From Pseudomonas umsongensis (lineage in GTDB: Bacteria > Pseudomonadota > Gammaproteobacteria > Pseudomonadales > Pseudomonadaceae), in NCBI RefSeq assembly GCF_002236105.1, contig NZ_NIWU01000003.1, forward strand, positions 374,501-438,500: DNA of 64,000 nt, read 5' to 3'. The position numbers and the translations under genes were made by a program. Positions 8,316 to 17,076 of this stretch are shown here, piece after piece. The notes beneath the pieces were generated by a model. The model did not search any database and was not told the DNA's origin. It worked only from the letters and a program-made list of their open reading frames with translations. How positions within the stretch are numbered: position 1 is the first letter of the stretch; the number at the start of each line of letters is the position of its first letter.

Positions 8316-9710
8316 ATGACCAATCCTGCCCTGATTGATGAGCTGAAGACCCTGGTTGAGCCTGGCAAGGTGCTGACCGATGCCGACTCCCTGAATGCTT
8401 ACGGTAAGGATTGGACCAAGCATTTCGCTCCGGCTCCGACCGCCATCGTGTTCCCCAAGACCACCGAACAGGTCCAGGCCATCGTCCTGTGGGCCAACAA
8501 ACACAAGGTGGCGCTGGTGCCTTCCGGTGGCCGCACCGGCCTTTCCGCCGCCGCAGTGGCAGCCAATGGCGAAGTGGTCGTGTCCTTCGACTACATGAAC
8601 CAGATCCTCGACGTGAACCTCACCGACCGCACTGCCGTTTGCCAGCCGGGCGTGGTCACCGAACATCTGCAGAACGTGGCCGAAGAAAAGGGCCTGTACT
8701 ACCCGGTGGACTTCGCTTCGGCAGGTTCGAGCCAGATTGGCGGCAATATCGGCACCAATGCCGGCGGGATCAAGGTGATTCGCTACGGCATGACCCGTAA
8801 CTGGGTGGCCGGCATGAAAGTCGTCACCGGCAAGGGCGACGTGCTGGAGCTGAACCGAGACCTGATCAAGAACGCCACCGGCTACGACATGCGCCAGCTC
8901 TTCATCGGCGCCGAAGGCACCCTGGGCTTCGTGGTGGAAGCGACCATGCGCCTGGATCGCGCGCCGAAAAATCTTACTGCCATGGTCCTCGGCACCGCCG
9001 ATTTCGACTCGATCATGCCGGTGCTGCATGCCTTCCAAGGCAAGCTCGACCTGACCGCTTTCGAATTCTTCTCCGACAAGGCCCTGGCCAAGGTCATGGG
9101 CCGTGGTGATGTGCCGGCTCCGTTCGAAACCGATTGCCCGTTCTACGCGCTGCTGGAATTCGAAGCGACCACCGAAGAAGTGGCCAACCACGCCCTGGAA
9201 ACGTTCGAGCACTGTGTCGAGCAGGGCTGGGTCCTGGACGGTGTGATGAGCCAGAGCGAAACCCAGTTGCAGAACCTGTGGAAACTGCGCGAATACATTT
9301 CCGAAACCATTTCCCACTGGACACCGTACAAGAACGACATTTCGGTGACCGTGTCGAAAGTGCCGGCATTCCTCAAGGAAATCGACGCGATCGTCGGCGA
9401 ACACTACCCGGACTTCGAAATCGTCTGGTTTGGTCACATCGGCGACGGCAACCTGCACTTGAACATTCTCAAGCCAGATAACTTGAGCAAGGACGAGTTC
9501 TTCGCCAAGTGCGCAACCGTCAACAAGTGGGTGTTCGAAACTGTCGAGAAGTACAACGGCTCGATTTCCGCCGAACACGGCGTGGGCATGACCAAGCGTG
9601 ATTACCTGACCTACAGCCGCTCCCCGGTTGAGATCGAGTACATGAAAGCGGTCAAGGCGGTGTTCGACCCGAACGGGATCATGAACCCGGGCAAGATTTT
9701 CGCTGTTTGA
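8316..9710 (+). CDS. FAD-linked D-2-hydroxyglutarate dehydrogenase
   Basis: A 464-residue FAD-binding_4 / FAD-oxidase_C enzyme. Seen: VPSGGRTGLSAAAVA and GSSQIGGNIGTNAGG (FAD pyrophosphate binding), FIGAEGTLGFVVEATMRL, the metal-site motif HIGDGNLHLNI, EHGVGMTKRDYL, and C-terminal NPGKIF. In P. stutzeri the gene next to serA encodes D2HGDH, which reoxidises the D-2-hydroxyglutarate made by SerA and passes electrons to electron-transfer flavoprotein; sequence and position point to the same role here. The start is placed at ATG 8316 (MTNPALIDEL), where family members begin; ATG 8292 has a closer AGGA and is an alternative. The product is cytoplasmic. The next gene follows after 30 bp, so the two are probably cotranscribed. 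Confidence 0.9.
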   Translation: MTNPALIDELKTLVEPGKVLTDADSLNAYGKDWTKHFAPAPTAIVFPKTTEQVQAIVLWANKHKVALVPSGGRTGLSAAAVAANGEVVVSFDYMNQILDVNLTDRTAVCQPGVVTEHLQNVAEEKGLYYPVDFASAGSSQIGGNIGTNAGGIKVIRYGMTRNWVAGMKVVTGKGDVLELNRDLIKNATGYDMRQLFIGAEGTLGFVVEATMRLDRAPKNLTAMVLGTADFDSIMPVLHAFQGKLDLTAFEFFSDKALAKVMGRGDVPAPFETDCPFYALLEFEATTEEVANHALETFEHCVEQGWVLDGVMSQSETQLQNLWKLREYISETISHWTPYKNDISVTVSKVPAFLKEIDAIVGEHYPDFEIVWFGHIGDGNLHLNILKPDNLSKDEFFAKCATVNKWVFETVEKYNGSISAEHGVGMTKRDYLTYSRSPVEIEYMKAVKAVFDPNGIMNPGKIFAV

Positions 9711-9740
9711 CTTTAAGAGCTACGAACCAGGAGTCGGTCC

Positions 9741-10406
9741 ATGAGCTATCAGCACCAGTATGTCGACGGTACGCGTATTCACTTCCCGCTGGGGAAAGTG
9801 GTGTGCATCGGCCGTAACTACGCCGAACACGCCAAGGAACTGGACAACCCGGTGCCGACCGAGCCGCTGCTGTTCATCAAGCCGGGCAGTTGTGTGGTGC
9901 CGCTGGAAGGCGGTTTCAGCATTCCGACCGAGCGTGGCTCGGTGCATTACGAAGCGGAAATCGCCGTACTGATTGGCAAGCCGTTGTCGACCAAGCCCAG
10001 CGTTGAAGAAGTGCTGGACGCCATCTCCGGCTTCGCCCCGGCCCTGGACCTGACCCTGCGCGACAAGCAGGCCGAGCTGAAATCCAAGGGCCTGCCCTGG
10101 GAAATCGCCAAGTCCTTCGACGGCGCAGCAGTGATTGCCCCGTTCGTTTCCGGCAGCACCTTCGCCGACCTGACCGACATCGGCATCCGCCTGACCATCA
10201 ACGGCGAAGTGCGCCAGGATGGCAACAGCAGTGCGATGCTCAACCCGATCGTGCCGATGATCCAGCACATGGCCGGTTGCTTTTCGCTACAGGCCGGTGA
10301 CGTGATCCTCACTGGCACACCGGTGGGCGTGGGTCCGCTGAATGTCGGCGACGAGATCGTCCTGGAACTGCCGGGCGCAAGCAGCTTCACCAGCAGCGTT
10401 CGCTAA
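9741..10406 (+). CDS. Fumarylacetoacetate hydrolase family protein (YcgM-like)
   Basis: A 221-residue enzyme of the FAH fold. Seen: CIGRNYAEHAKEL, the metal-ligand strand HYEAEIAVLIG, PALDLTLRD, the lysine segment PWEIAKSFDG, and TGTPVGVGPLNVGD near the C-terminus. Short single-domain members act as acylpyruvate hydrolases or oxaloacetate decarboxylases; which one applies cannot be decided from sequence. The start has CCAGGAG at good distance. Placement directly after the D-2-hydroxyglutarate dehydrogenase suggests clean-up of 2-oxoacids or side products. Confidence 0.9.
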   Translation: MSYQHQYVDGTRIHFPLGKVVCIGRNYAEHAKELDNPVPTEPLLFIKPGSCVVPLEGGFSIPTERGSVHYEAEIAVLIGKPLSTKPSVEEVLDAISGFAPALDLTLRDKQAELKSKGLPWEIAKSFDGAAVIAPFVSGSTFADLTDIGIRLTINGEVRQDGNSSAMLNPIVPMIQHMAGCFSLQAGDVILTGTPVGVGPLNVGDEIVLELPGASSFTSSVR

Positions 10407-10422
10407 GCAACGCAAACCCTTT

Positions 10423-10521
10423 GTAGGAGCGAGCATGCTCGCGATGTACCTGAGATCGACGCGGGATGCCTGGTATCCAGCGTTATCGTTGGCGACCATC
10501 GCGAGCCTGCTCGCTCCTACA
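10423..10521. repeat. REP pair, 100-bp class (core TAGGAGCGAGCATGCTCGCGA)
   Basis: Arms TGTAGGAGCGAGCATGCTCG and CGAGCCTGCTCGCTCCTACA enclose a body containing CGTTATCGTTGGCGA. Four other units of this class occur in the window. It follows the FAH gene. Confidence 0.92.
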
Positions 10522-10661
10522 TTAGGGTGTGCGACTGCTCCTATCCCGCCATTTCCCGTTTTTTTCACATGATGTCTGGATAATTTCCACGGCTTTCGGC
10601 ATCTGAGCCGGGCCCAATTGTGCTATTACCCCTAGCCTGAATTTCTGGAACGCATGCCCTG

Positions 10662-11588
10662 ATGGCCACTCAACCAATCTCGTCGCTCAAACCTGCCCGT
10701 CGCTCGCGCTTTGCCCTGCGTTGGTATTCCTGGCTGTTGCTGCTGGTCGCCGCTGCCTACGGTTTGGCGTTTGCCATGCATTGGGATGACCGCGGCGTGC
10801 TCTGGGTGCTGGAGCGTTTTGAAAGCCCGGCCGAACGTCAGGGCAGCGTCTGGCTGCCGGACTATCATGCGGTGATCGACGCCAAGCCACTTCCGGGCAT
10901 GGAAAAGGACGAGGCGTCGGACGTCACCTACGATGCCCAGACCAAAACCCTGTTTTCGGTAATGGGTAAGAACCCGTTCCTGGTCGAGTTGTCGCTGCAA
11001 GGCGATGTGCTGCGCAAAATGCCCTTGGTAGGCTGGAGCAATCCTGAAGGGGTAACAGCGCTGGGCAATGGAATGCTGGCCATTGTCGATGAGCGTGACC
11101 ACCAGATCTCCCTCGTCAAGGTCGATGCCGGCACTCGCGAGCTGAACTTCGCTGATTTCCCGAAGTTCGACCTTGGCCCTTCGAAAGACCAGAACAAGGC
11201 GTTTGAGGCGGTCGTATGGGATGCGCGCAATCAGCAAATGCTGCTCGGCGAAGAGCGTCCGCCCGCGCTGTTCACCTGGAAAGGCGACGGCACGACGCTC
11301 AGCGGCGACAAGCAAAAGCTGGCCAGTGACGAGCTGGACATCCGCAACCTGTCTGCCCTTGCCATCGATCCGCGCACGGGCCACACCCTGGTGTTGTCCG
11401 CTGACTCCCACCTGTTGCTGGAGCTGGACGAGAAAGGCGAACAGGTCAGCTTCATGACCTTGCTGGGTGGCTTCAACGGCTTGAAAAAAACCATCCCACG
11501 GGCTGAAGGCGTGACCATGGATGAGGCCGGCACGATGTACATCGTGAGTGAGCCAAATCTGTTTTACCGTTTCGAAAAGCAGAAATAA
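10662..11588 (+). CDS. SdiA-regulated domain protein (YjiK-like beta-propeller), copy 1
   Basis: A 308-residue protein with one N-terminal membrane segment (about residues 23-42) and a periplasmic domain of the SdiA-regulated family. Seen: EASDVTYDAQTKTLFSV, EGVTALGNGMLAIVDERDHQ, FEAVVWDARNQQMLLGEERP, LSALAIDPRTGHTLVLSADS, and the hallmark ending RAEGVTMDEAGTMYIVSEPNLFY. These are repeated propeller blades. The family name comes from an E. coli gene affected by SdiA; the biochemical role is unknown. A similar gene follows at 11707 in the same direction with the same ending, so they are tandem paralogues. The intergenic 255 bp before it holds a REP pair. Confidence 0.85.
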   Translation: MATQPISSLKPARRSRFALRWYSWLLLLVAAAYGLAFAMHWDDRGVLWVLERFESPAERQGSVWLPDYHAVIDAKPLPGMEKDEASDVTYDAQTKTLFSVMGKNPFLVELSLQGDVLRKMPLVGWSNPEGVTALGNGMLAIVDERDHQISLVKVDAGTRELNFADFPKFDLGPSKDQNKAFEAVVWDARNQQMLLGEERPPALFTWKGDGTTLSGDKQKLASDELDIRNLSALAIDPRTGHTLVLSADSHLLLELDEKGEQVSFMTLLGGFNGLKKTIPRAEGVTMDEAGTMYIVSEPNLFYRFEKQK

Positions 11589-11706
11589 TCAACTTTTCGT
11601 GTAGGCTTTTTCGCCTCTGGTTGTAGGATCAGGCCAATGGCCATTAAGCTTCAGTTCAGGCAGGCGTGATATTTCATCCGCCTGTCCTGAAGCCGAGCCC
11701 GCCTGA

Positions 11707-12624
11707 ATGCGCCGATTAGCCCGCCCCAAACCTCTGCTGTTGCTCCTGTCGGTGATTGCCCTGAGCGTATTGATCGCGTTCGGGCAGCATTTACGCCTGT
11801 TCGAGCGCACCTGGTTCAACCTGCGTACGCTCTGGCAGCCGATGAGCACCCAGTCCATCGGCCTGGATCAGTATCGGGTGGTGCTGGAGGGGCAGGTCAT
11901 TGAAGGGCTGGACGATGATGTTTCAGCCTTGACCTACGACCCGGTGCGCAAAAGCCTGTTCACGGTCACCAATCAAAACTCCGAATTGATCGAGCTGTCG
12001 CTCGACGGCAGGATCTTGCGGCGCATCGCGTTGGTCGGTTTTGGTGATCCTGAAGCTGTCGAGTTCATCAGCGCCGACACCTACGTGATCACGGACGAGC
12101 GCCAGCAGCGCCTGATCAAGATCCATCTGGAGCATGACACCAGCTTTCTCGACGCCGCGGACGCGGAACAGATGACCCTCGGTGTGCACATGAGCGGCAA
12201 CAAGGGGTTCGAAGGCTTGGCTTACGATTCGGTAGGCAAGCGCTTGTTTGTCGCCAAGGAGCGCGACCCGATGCTGATCTACGAAGTGCACGGCTTTCCG
12301 CATTTCAATCCGGAAAAGTCCTACGCGGTACATGTGGTCAACAATCCCAAGCGCGACGCCGGGATGTTTGTGCGGGATTTGTCGAGCCTGCAATACGACG
12401 AGCGCAGCGGGCACTTGCTGGCGCTGTCCGACGAGTCGCGGCTGATTCTGGAGCTGGATGTGGATGGTCGACCGTTGAGCACCATGTCATTGAACAAGGG
12501 GCGGCAAGGTCTGCAAAAGACCGTACCGCAAGCGGAAGGTATCGCCATGGACGACGACGGTACGATGTACTTGGTGAGTGAACCAAATCTGTTCTACGTC
12601 TTCAAGAAACCACCGCAGAACTAA
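11707..12624 (+). CDS. SdiA-regulated domain protein (YjiK-like beta-propeller), copy 2
   Basis: A 305-residue paralogue of the preceding gene: N-terminal membrane anchor (about residues 9-27), then DVSALTYDPVRKSLFTV, DPEAVEFISADTYVITDERQ, FEGLAYDSVGKRLFVAKERD, LSSLQYDERSGHLLALSDES and the ending QAEGIAMDDDGTMYLVSEPN. The two copies share blade order but are clearly diverged, so the duplication is old. No strong ribosome site is seen before ATG 11707. Function unknown; a periplasmic sensing or binding role is only a guess from the fold. Confidence 0.83.
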   Translation: MRRLARPKPLLLLLSVIALSVLIAFGQHLRLFERTWFNLRTLWQPMSTQSIGLDQYRVVLEGQVIEGLDDDVSALTYDPVRKSLFTVTNQNSELIELSLDGRILRRIALVGFGDPEAVEFISADTYVITDERQQRLIKIHLEHDTSFLDAADAEQMTLGVHMSGNKGFEGLAYDSVGKRLFVAKERDPMLIYEVHGFPHFNPEKSYAVHVVNNPKRDAGMFVRDLSSLQYDERSGHLLALSDESRLILELDVDGRPLSTMSLNKGRQGLQKTVPQAEGIAMDDDGTMYLVSEPNLFYVFKKPPQN

Positions 12625-12642
12625 CAAACACCGCAAATCAAC

Positions 12643-12731
12643 TGTGGGAGCGGGCTTGCTCGCGAATGCGGTGTGTCAGTGACATCTCTGTTGACTGGCA
12701 CACCGCATTCGCGAGCAAGCCCGCTCCCACA
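12643..12731. repeat. REP pair with perfect 33-bp arms
   Basis: Arms 12643-12675 and 12699-12731 are exact reverse complements over 33 bp (core GTGGGAGCGGGCTTGCTCGC), with a 23-bp spacer. It lies between the convergent propeller gene and rpiA, where the hairpin could end transcription from both sides. Confidence 0.95.
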
Positions 12732-12745
12732 AGGGGGCGTATGTT

Positions 12746-13420
12746 TTACTCGGCGCGCAGGGTTTTCACACCTTCGCTCGTGCCCAGCAACAACAGATCC
12801 GCCGGGCGCGCCGCGAACAAGCCGTTGGTGACCACGCCGACGATCGCATTGATCTGCGACTCCAGTTCCACCGGATTGGTGATCTCCAGATTGAACACAT
12901 CGAGGATGATGTTGCCGTTGTCGGTGACTACACCTTCACGGTAGACCGGATCACCGCCGAGTTTCACCAGCTGGCGGGCCACGTGGCTGCGGGCCATCGG
13001 GATCACTTCCACGGGCAGCGGGAAGGCGCCGAGGACGGGCACCAGTTTGCTGGCGTCGGCGATGCAGATGAAGGTCTTGGCCACGGCCGCGACGATTTTC
13101 TCACGGGTCAGGGCTGCGCCGCCGCCCTTGATCAGGTTCAGGTGCTCGTCGCTCTCGTCGGCGCCGTCGACGTAGAACTCCAGGTCGCTGACCGTATTGA
13201 GCTCATAGACCGGGATCCCGTGGCCCTTGAGGCGTGCGGCGGTGGCTTCGGAGCTGGCGACCGCGCCATCGAACGCGCCCTTGTGCTTGGCCAGGGCATC
13301 GATGAAGCAGTTGGCGGTGGAGCCGGTGCCGACCCCAACGATGCTCTTGTCGTCGAGTTTCGGGAGGATGAAGTCGACGGCGGCCTGGGCTACTGCCTGT
13401 TTGAGTTGATCCTGGGTCAT
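12746..13420 (-). CDS. rpiA: Ribose-5-phosphate isomerase A
   Basis: A 224-residue enzyme interconverting ribose-5-phosphate and ribulose-5-phosphate in the pentose phosphate pathway. Seen: the phosphate loop [26 protein letters not shown], the catalytic strand [27 protein letters not shown] (Asp, Glu and Lys of the active site) and GNIILD. The start is ATG 13420 (MTQDQLK); an open extension upstream to 13573 crosses a REP element and is rejected. It is divergent from ilvA, as in other pseudomonads. Confidence 0.97.
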   Translation of the reverse strand: MTQDQLKQAVAQAAVDFILPKLDDKSIVGVGTGSTANCFIDALAKHKGAFDGAVASSEATAARLKGHGIPVYELNTVSDLEFYVDGADESDEHLNLIKGGGAALTREKIVAAVAKTFICIADASKLVPVLGAFPLPVEVIPMARSHVARQLVKLGGDPVYREGVVTDNGNIILDVFNLEITNPVELESQINAIVGVVTNGLFAARPADLLLLGTSEGVKTLRAE

Positions 13421-13517
13421 GCGGGCTCCGAAGTGCCGAAGAGAGAACGAAAGGCTGGCATTATAGGCCTCGGGGCAGGGAAGGTCATTGTCCGATTGGC
13501 GGTCCGTGACTGTTCCC

Positions 13518-13617
13518 TGTAGGAGCGAGCATGCTCGCGATAGCCGTGAACGATAACGCGTGAAACCAGGCACCCCGCAGCGCCTTTGGGTTTCTCGCGA
13601 GCATGCTCGCTCCTACA
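13518..13617. repeat. REP pair, 100-bp class, inverted orientation
   Basis: Arms TGTAGGAGCGAGCATGCTCG and CGAGCATGCTCGCTCCTACA enclose a body with AACGATAACGCG, the reverse complement of the body motif in the unit at 10423. It lies between the divergent rpiA and ilvA starts. Confidence 0.92.
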
Positions 13618-13689
13618 ACAGGTGGTCGTGCGGCTAAAAGCCGGGTTAGACTCCTTGATCCTGCCCAACCCGCTCAGTGATGCTTTCCG

Positions 13690-15204
13690 ATGCTTGAACA
13701 GTACGTCAAAAAGATCCTCACCTCGCGCGTTTATGACGTTGCCGTAGAAACCCCATTGCAGACTGCTCGCCAGCTCTCCGAGCGGCTGGGCAACGAGATT
13801 TTGCTCAAGCGTGAAGACTTGCAGCCCGTGTTCTCGTTCAAGATTCGCGGCGCCTACAACAAGCTGACGCAGCTGAGCGATGAAGAGCGCGCTCGCGGCG
13901 TGGTTACCGCTTCGGCGGGTAATCACGCGCAAGGCCTGGCCCTGGCGGCCAAGGTCCTGGGCGTGAAAGCCACCATCGTCATGCCCAAGACCACGCCCGA
14001 GATCAAGGTCGAAGGCGTGCGTTCGCGCGGTGGCAAAGTGGTGCTGCACGGCGATTCGTTTCCGGAGGCCCTGGCCTACTCGTTGAAACTGGTCGACGAA
14101 AAAGGCTACGTCTACATTCACCCCTACGACGATCCCCACACCATTGCCGGGCAGGGCACAGTGGCGATGGAAATCTTGCGCCAACACCCGGCGCCCCTGG
14201 ATGCGATCTTCGTTCCAGTCGGTGGCGGCGGCCTGATCGCCGGTATCGCGGCGTACGTGAAGTACCTGCGGCCGGACATCAAGGTCATCGGTGTCGAGCC
14301 GGACGACTCCAATTGCCTGCAAGCCGCCATGGCGGCGGGTGAGCGTGTGGTATTGCCGACCGTGGGCATCTTCGCCGATGGCGTCGCGGTGGCCCAGATC
14401 GGCCAGCACACTTTTGATATCTGCAAAGACTACGTCGACGAAGTCATCACCGTCAGTACCGACGAAATCTGTGCGGCGATCAAGGACATCTACGACGATA
14501 CCCGTTCGATCACCGAACCTGCCGGCGCCTTGGGCGTGGCCGGGATCAAGAAGTACGTCGAGTCCCGCGGCGTCACCGGACAGACCTTCGTGGCCATTGA
14601 CTCCGGGGCCAACGTCAATTTTGACCGCCTGCGCCATGTCGCCGAGCGCGCTGAACTGGGCGAAGGCCGTGAAGCCATCATCGCCGTGACCATCCCTGAG
14701 CAGCCGGGGAGTTTCAAGGCGTTCTGCGAAGCCATCGGCAAGCGTCAGATCACCGAATTCAACTACCGCTACAACACTGGCAGCGAAGCGCACATCTTTG
14801 TCGGGGTACAGACTCATCCGGAAACCGACCCGCGTCGCGCGCTGATCGCCAGCCTGGGCGAGCAGGGCTTTCCGGTCGTCGACCTGACCGACAACGAACT
14901 GGCCAAGTTGCACATCCGCCACATGGTCGGCGGTCGCGCGGCGCATGTGGTCGATGAAGTGATCCTGCGCTTCGAATTCCCGGAGCGTCCGGGCGCGCTG
15001 TTCAACTTCCTCAACAAGCTCGGCGGGCGCTGGAACATTTCCATGTTCCACTATCGTAACCACGGTGCGGCCGATGGTCGTGTGGTCGCGGGCCTGCAGG
15101 TGCCCCATGAGGAGCGTCACCTGGTGCCGGCAGCACTGGAAGAAATTGGCTACCCGTTCTGGGACGAAACCGACAACCCGGCCTATCAGTTGTTTCTTGG
15201 CTGA
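13690..15204 (+). CDS. ilvA: Threonine ammonia-lyase, biosynthetic (IlvA)
   Basis: A 504-residue PLP enzyme that deaminates threonine to 2-oxobutanoate, the entry to isoleucine synthesis. Seen: PLP lysine K51 in FSFKIRGAYN, SAGNHAQGLA, the glycine-rich phosphate loop PVGGGGLIAG, and a C-terminal regulatory part (from about residue 325) with two ACT-like repeats (each introduced by IPEQPGSFKAF or FPERPGALFNF), which bind isoleucine or valine in this full-length class. The length equals the biosynthetic type, not the short catabolic type. ilvD lies 27 kb away in the same window. Confidence 0.97.
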   Translation: MLEQYVKKILTSRVYDVAVETPLQTARQLSERLGNEILLKREDLQPVFSFKIRGAYNKLTQLSDEERARGVVTASAGNHAQGLALAAKVLGVKATIVMPKTTPEIKVEGVRSRGGKVVLHGDSFPEALAYSLKLVDEKGYVYIHPYDDPHTIAGQGTVAMEILRQHPAPLDAIFVPVGGGGLIAGIAAYVKYLRPDIKVIGVEPDDSNCLQAAMAAGERVVLPTVGIFADGVAVAQIGQHTFDICKDYVDEVITVSTDEICAAIKDIYDDTRSITEPAGALGVAGIKKYVESRGVTGQTFVAIDSGANVNFDRLRHVAERAELGEGREAIIAVTIPEQPGSFKAFCEAIGKRQITEFNYRYNTGSEAHIFVGVQTHPETDPRRALIASLGEQGFPVVDLTDNELAKLHIRHMVGGRAAHVVDEVILRFEFPERPGALFNFLNKLGGRWNISMFHYRNHGAADGRVVAGLQVPHEERHLVPAALEEIGYPFWDETDNPAYQLFLG

Positions 15205-15244
15205 GCGGCTACGCTGATGGGCAGGCCCTTAAGGAAATCGAACC

Positions 15245-15670
15245 ATGGAAACGTTGACGGCCCTGAAAGCGGCGCACACGGTGGCGACGGTGGTGTTGCT
15301 GGTCTGTGCGCTGGGCCTGGGGATTTGGGTCTGGCGAACCCGGCGTAACGGCGACGCGACAGCGGGCAGCCGTACGCTGCAACGGCCACGGGTGTTCGTC
15401 TGGCTGTTGATGGGGCTGGCATTGCTGAGCATGCCGTTTACCGGTTGGTGGATGGTGCACCTGGTGGGCTGGCCGTTGGGGCAGACCTGGTTGCTGGCTT
15501 CCAGTGTGCTTTACACCGTGGCGGCGCTGGCGTGGTTCTGGTTGTTGGTAAGGCTGAACAAGGTGCGCAACACGCCGGGTGGGGTGGGCAGATTTACCTT
15601 TGCCTTGGCGTTGTTCAGTTTTGTCTGCTTTGTGGCGATTGCCGGGTTGATGGGCGCCAAACCGGTTTAA
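15245..15670 (+). CDS. Small integral membrane protein, DUF2269-like
   Basis: A 141-residue protein with four hydrophobic segments (about residues 9-30, 49-70, 77-100, 117-137). The pattern LKAAHTVATVVLLVCALGLG, then TGWWMVHLVGWPLGQTWLLAS, resembles DUF2269 membrane proteins; that assignment is from memory and moderate. AAGGA lies eight bases before the ATG. It follows ilvA by about 40 bp in the same direction and could be transcribed with it. No function is known. Confidence 0.7.
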   Translation: METLTALKAAHTVATVVLLVCALGLGIWVWRTRRNGDATAGSRTLQRPRVFVWLLMGLALLSMPFTGWWMVHLVGWPLGQTWLLASSVLYTVAALAWFWLLVRLNKVRNTPGGVGRFTFALALFSFVCFVAIAGLMGAKPV

Positions 15671-15686
15671 CCCTTTAAACCGTATT

Positions 15687-15774
15687 GCCCCATTCGCGAG
15701 CAGGCTCGCTCCCACAAGGGAATTGTGTCGTTCACACATCCACTGTGGGAGCGAGCCTGCTCGCGAAGGCAATA
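15687..15774. repeat. REP pair (class GTGGGAGCGAGCCTGCTCGCGA)
   Basis: Inverted arms, with flanks ATTGCC and GGCAAT extending the symmetry. It lies between two convergent genes and reaches the last codons of the HAD phosphatase gene. Confidence 0.92.
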
Positions 15775-16431
15775 TCAGCCGCGCAGACTGATTACTGGCC
15801 AGCCCCGCTTCTCGGCCTCGGCGCGCAAGTTCGGATCCGGATCGACCGCCACCGGGTTCGCCACCTGCTCCAGCAACGCCAGGTCATTCATCGAGTCGCT
15901 ATAAAAGTAGCTGTCCTCGAGGTTGTGCCCGGTTTCTTCCAGCCAGCGATTGAGCCTTGTCACCTTGCCTTCACGGAAGCACGGTACATCGGTACTGCGC
16001 CCGGTGTACCGGCCGTCCTGCATTTCGCATTCGGTGGCGATCAGGGTCTCGACGCCCAGGCGCGCGGCAATCGGGCCGGTCACGAAGCGGTTGGTGGCGG
16101 TGATGATCACCAGTTTGTCGCCGGCATCGCGGTGTTGGGCCAGCAACTCGATCGCCTTGGGCAGCAGGATCGGTTCGATGCAGTCGCGCATGTAGTCGCT
16201 GTGCCATAGATCCAGGGTGGCCATCTCGGTACGGCCGAGCACTTCCAGGCAGAAGTTCAGGTAGGCGTCGTTATCGAGCTTGCCAGCCAGGTAGTCCTGG
16301 TAGAACTCATCGTTACGGGCCTTGTAGGCGACGGCGTCGAGGAAGCCGCGTTCACAAAGGTAATCGCCCCAGGCATGGTCACTGTCGCCGCCCAGAAGCG
16401 TGTTGTCCAAGTCGAATAAAGCCAGCCGCAT
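15775..16431 (-). CDS. HAD-IB family phosphatase, probable histidinol-phosphatase (PA0335 type)
   Basis: A 218-residue HAD phosphatase. Seen: the nucleophile motif [16 protein letters not shown] (Asp7 and Asp9), motif II VIITATN, the motif III lysine in [11 protein letters not shown], and motif [13 protein letters not shown]. The substrate-cap region is that of the SerB-like IB group. The orthologue at this spot in P. aeruginosa (PA0335, just upstream of rppH-ptsP) has been reported as the histidinol-phosphate phosphatase that pseudomonads otherwise seem to lack; applying that here is by position and similarity. A phosphoserine-type substrate is the alternative. It is divergent from rppH. Confidence 0.85.
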   Translation of the reverse strand: MRLALFDLDNTLLGGDSDHAWGDYLCERGFLDAVAYKARNDEFYQDYLAGKLDNDAYLNFCLEVLGRTEMATLDLWHSDYMRDCIEPILLPKAIELLAQHRDAGDKLVIITATNRFVTGPIAARLGVETLIATECEMQDGRYTGRSTDVPCFREGKVTRLNRWLEETGHNLEDSYFYSDSMNDLALLEQVANPVAVDPDPNLRAEAEKRGWPVISLRG

Positions 16432-16574
16432 TGCAGTTACTCGCTGAAAAGTCTGTAGAAAGGCGTCCAGAATACGGACTTTTCACAAGAGTGCACATAA
16501 CGTAGGCCGGCGCGTTGCTGCCTTAACAACCTTTGTGGAACAATGCGATGACATGCGTTTGCGAGGTTGTTGCC

Positions 16575-17054
16575 GTGATCGACCCCGATGGTTTCCGTCC
16601 TAATGTCGGGATCATTCTCACGAATGATGCCGGCCAGGTGCTATGGGCTCGCCGTATCAATCAAGATGCCTGGCAGTTTCCTCAAGGCGGGATCAACCCC
16701 CAGGAGACGCCGGAAGACGCCTTGTACCGCGAGCTGAACGAAGAAGTGGGCCTGGAGCGCGAAGATGTTGAAATACTCGCCTGCACTCGGGGCTGGTTGC
16801 GCTATCGTTTGCCGCAACGTCTGGTCAGGACGCACAGCCAACCGCTGTGCATCGGCCAGAAGCAGAAATGGTTTCTCCTGCGCCTGATCTCCAATGAGCA
16901 GCGGGTGCGGATGGATTTGACCGGTAAACCGGAATTCGATGGCTGGCGCTGGGTCAGTTATTGGTATCCGTTGGGCCAGGTGGTGACATTCAAGCGCGAG
17001 GTGTATCGACGCGCCCTCAAAGAGCTTGCCCCGCGCCTTTTAGCGCGCGACTGA
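16575..17054 (+). CDS. rppH: RNA pyrophosphohydrolase RppH
   Basis: A 159-residue Nudix enzyme that removes pyrophosphate from the 5' end of mRNAs and so starts their decay. The Nudix box is visible from [17 protein letters not shown] through NEEVGLE. Other family marks are [33 protein letters not shown] and the C-terminal [13 protein letters not shown]. The start is the GTG at 16575 (protein [12 protein letters not shown]), nine bases after GAGG; an open extension to ATG 16533 adds 14 residues not found in the family. It is followed after 22 bp by ptsP, the same order as in E. coli. Confidence 0.95.
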   Translation: MIDPDGFRPNVGIILTNDAGQVLWARRINQDAWQFPQGGINPQETPEDALYRELNEEVGLEREDVEILACTRGWLRYRLPQRLVRTHSQPLCIGQKQKWFLLRLISNEQRVRMDLTGKPEFDGWRWVSYWYPLGQVVTFKREVYRRALKELAPRLLARD

Positions 17055-17076
17055 CGACGGAGTTCGACCCCGAGCC

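Noticed and set aside
12643-12731. Perfect 33-bp inverted repeat considered as insertion-sequence ends
   Set aside because: Only 23 bp lie between the arms and the arms match the REP core, so it is a REP pair and not an insertion sequence.
13417-15120. Open minus-strand frame of 567 codons opposite ilvA
   Set aside because: Entirely antisense to intact ilvA; rich in Asp/Arg/His as expected from reverse reading of GC-rich codons.
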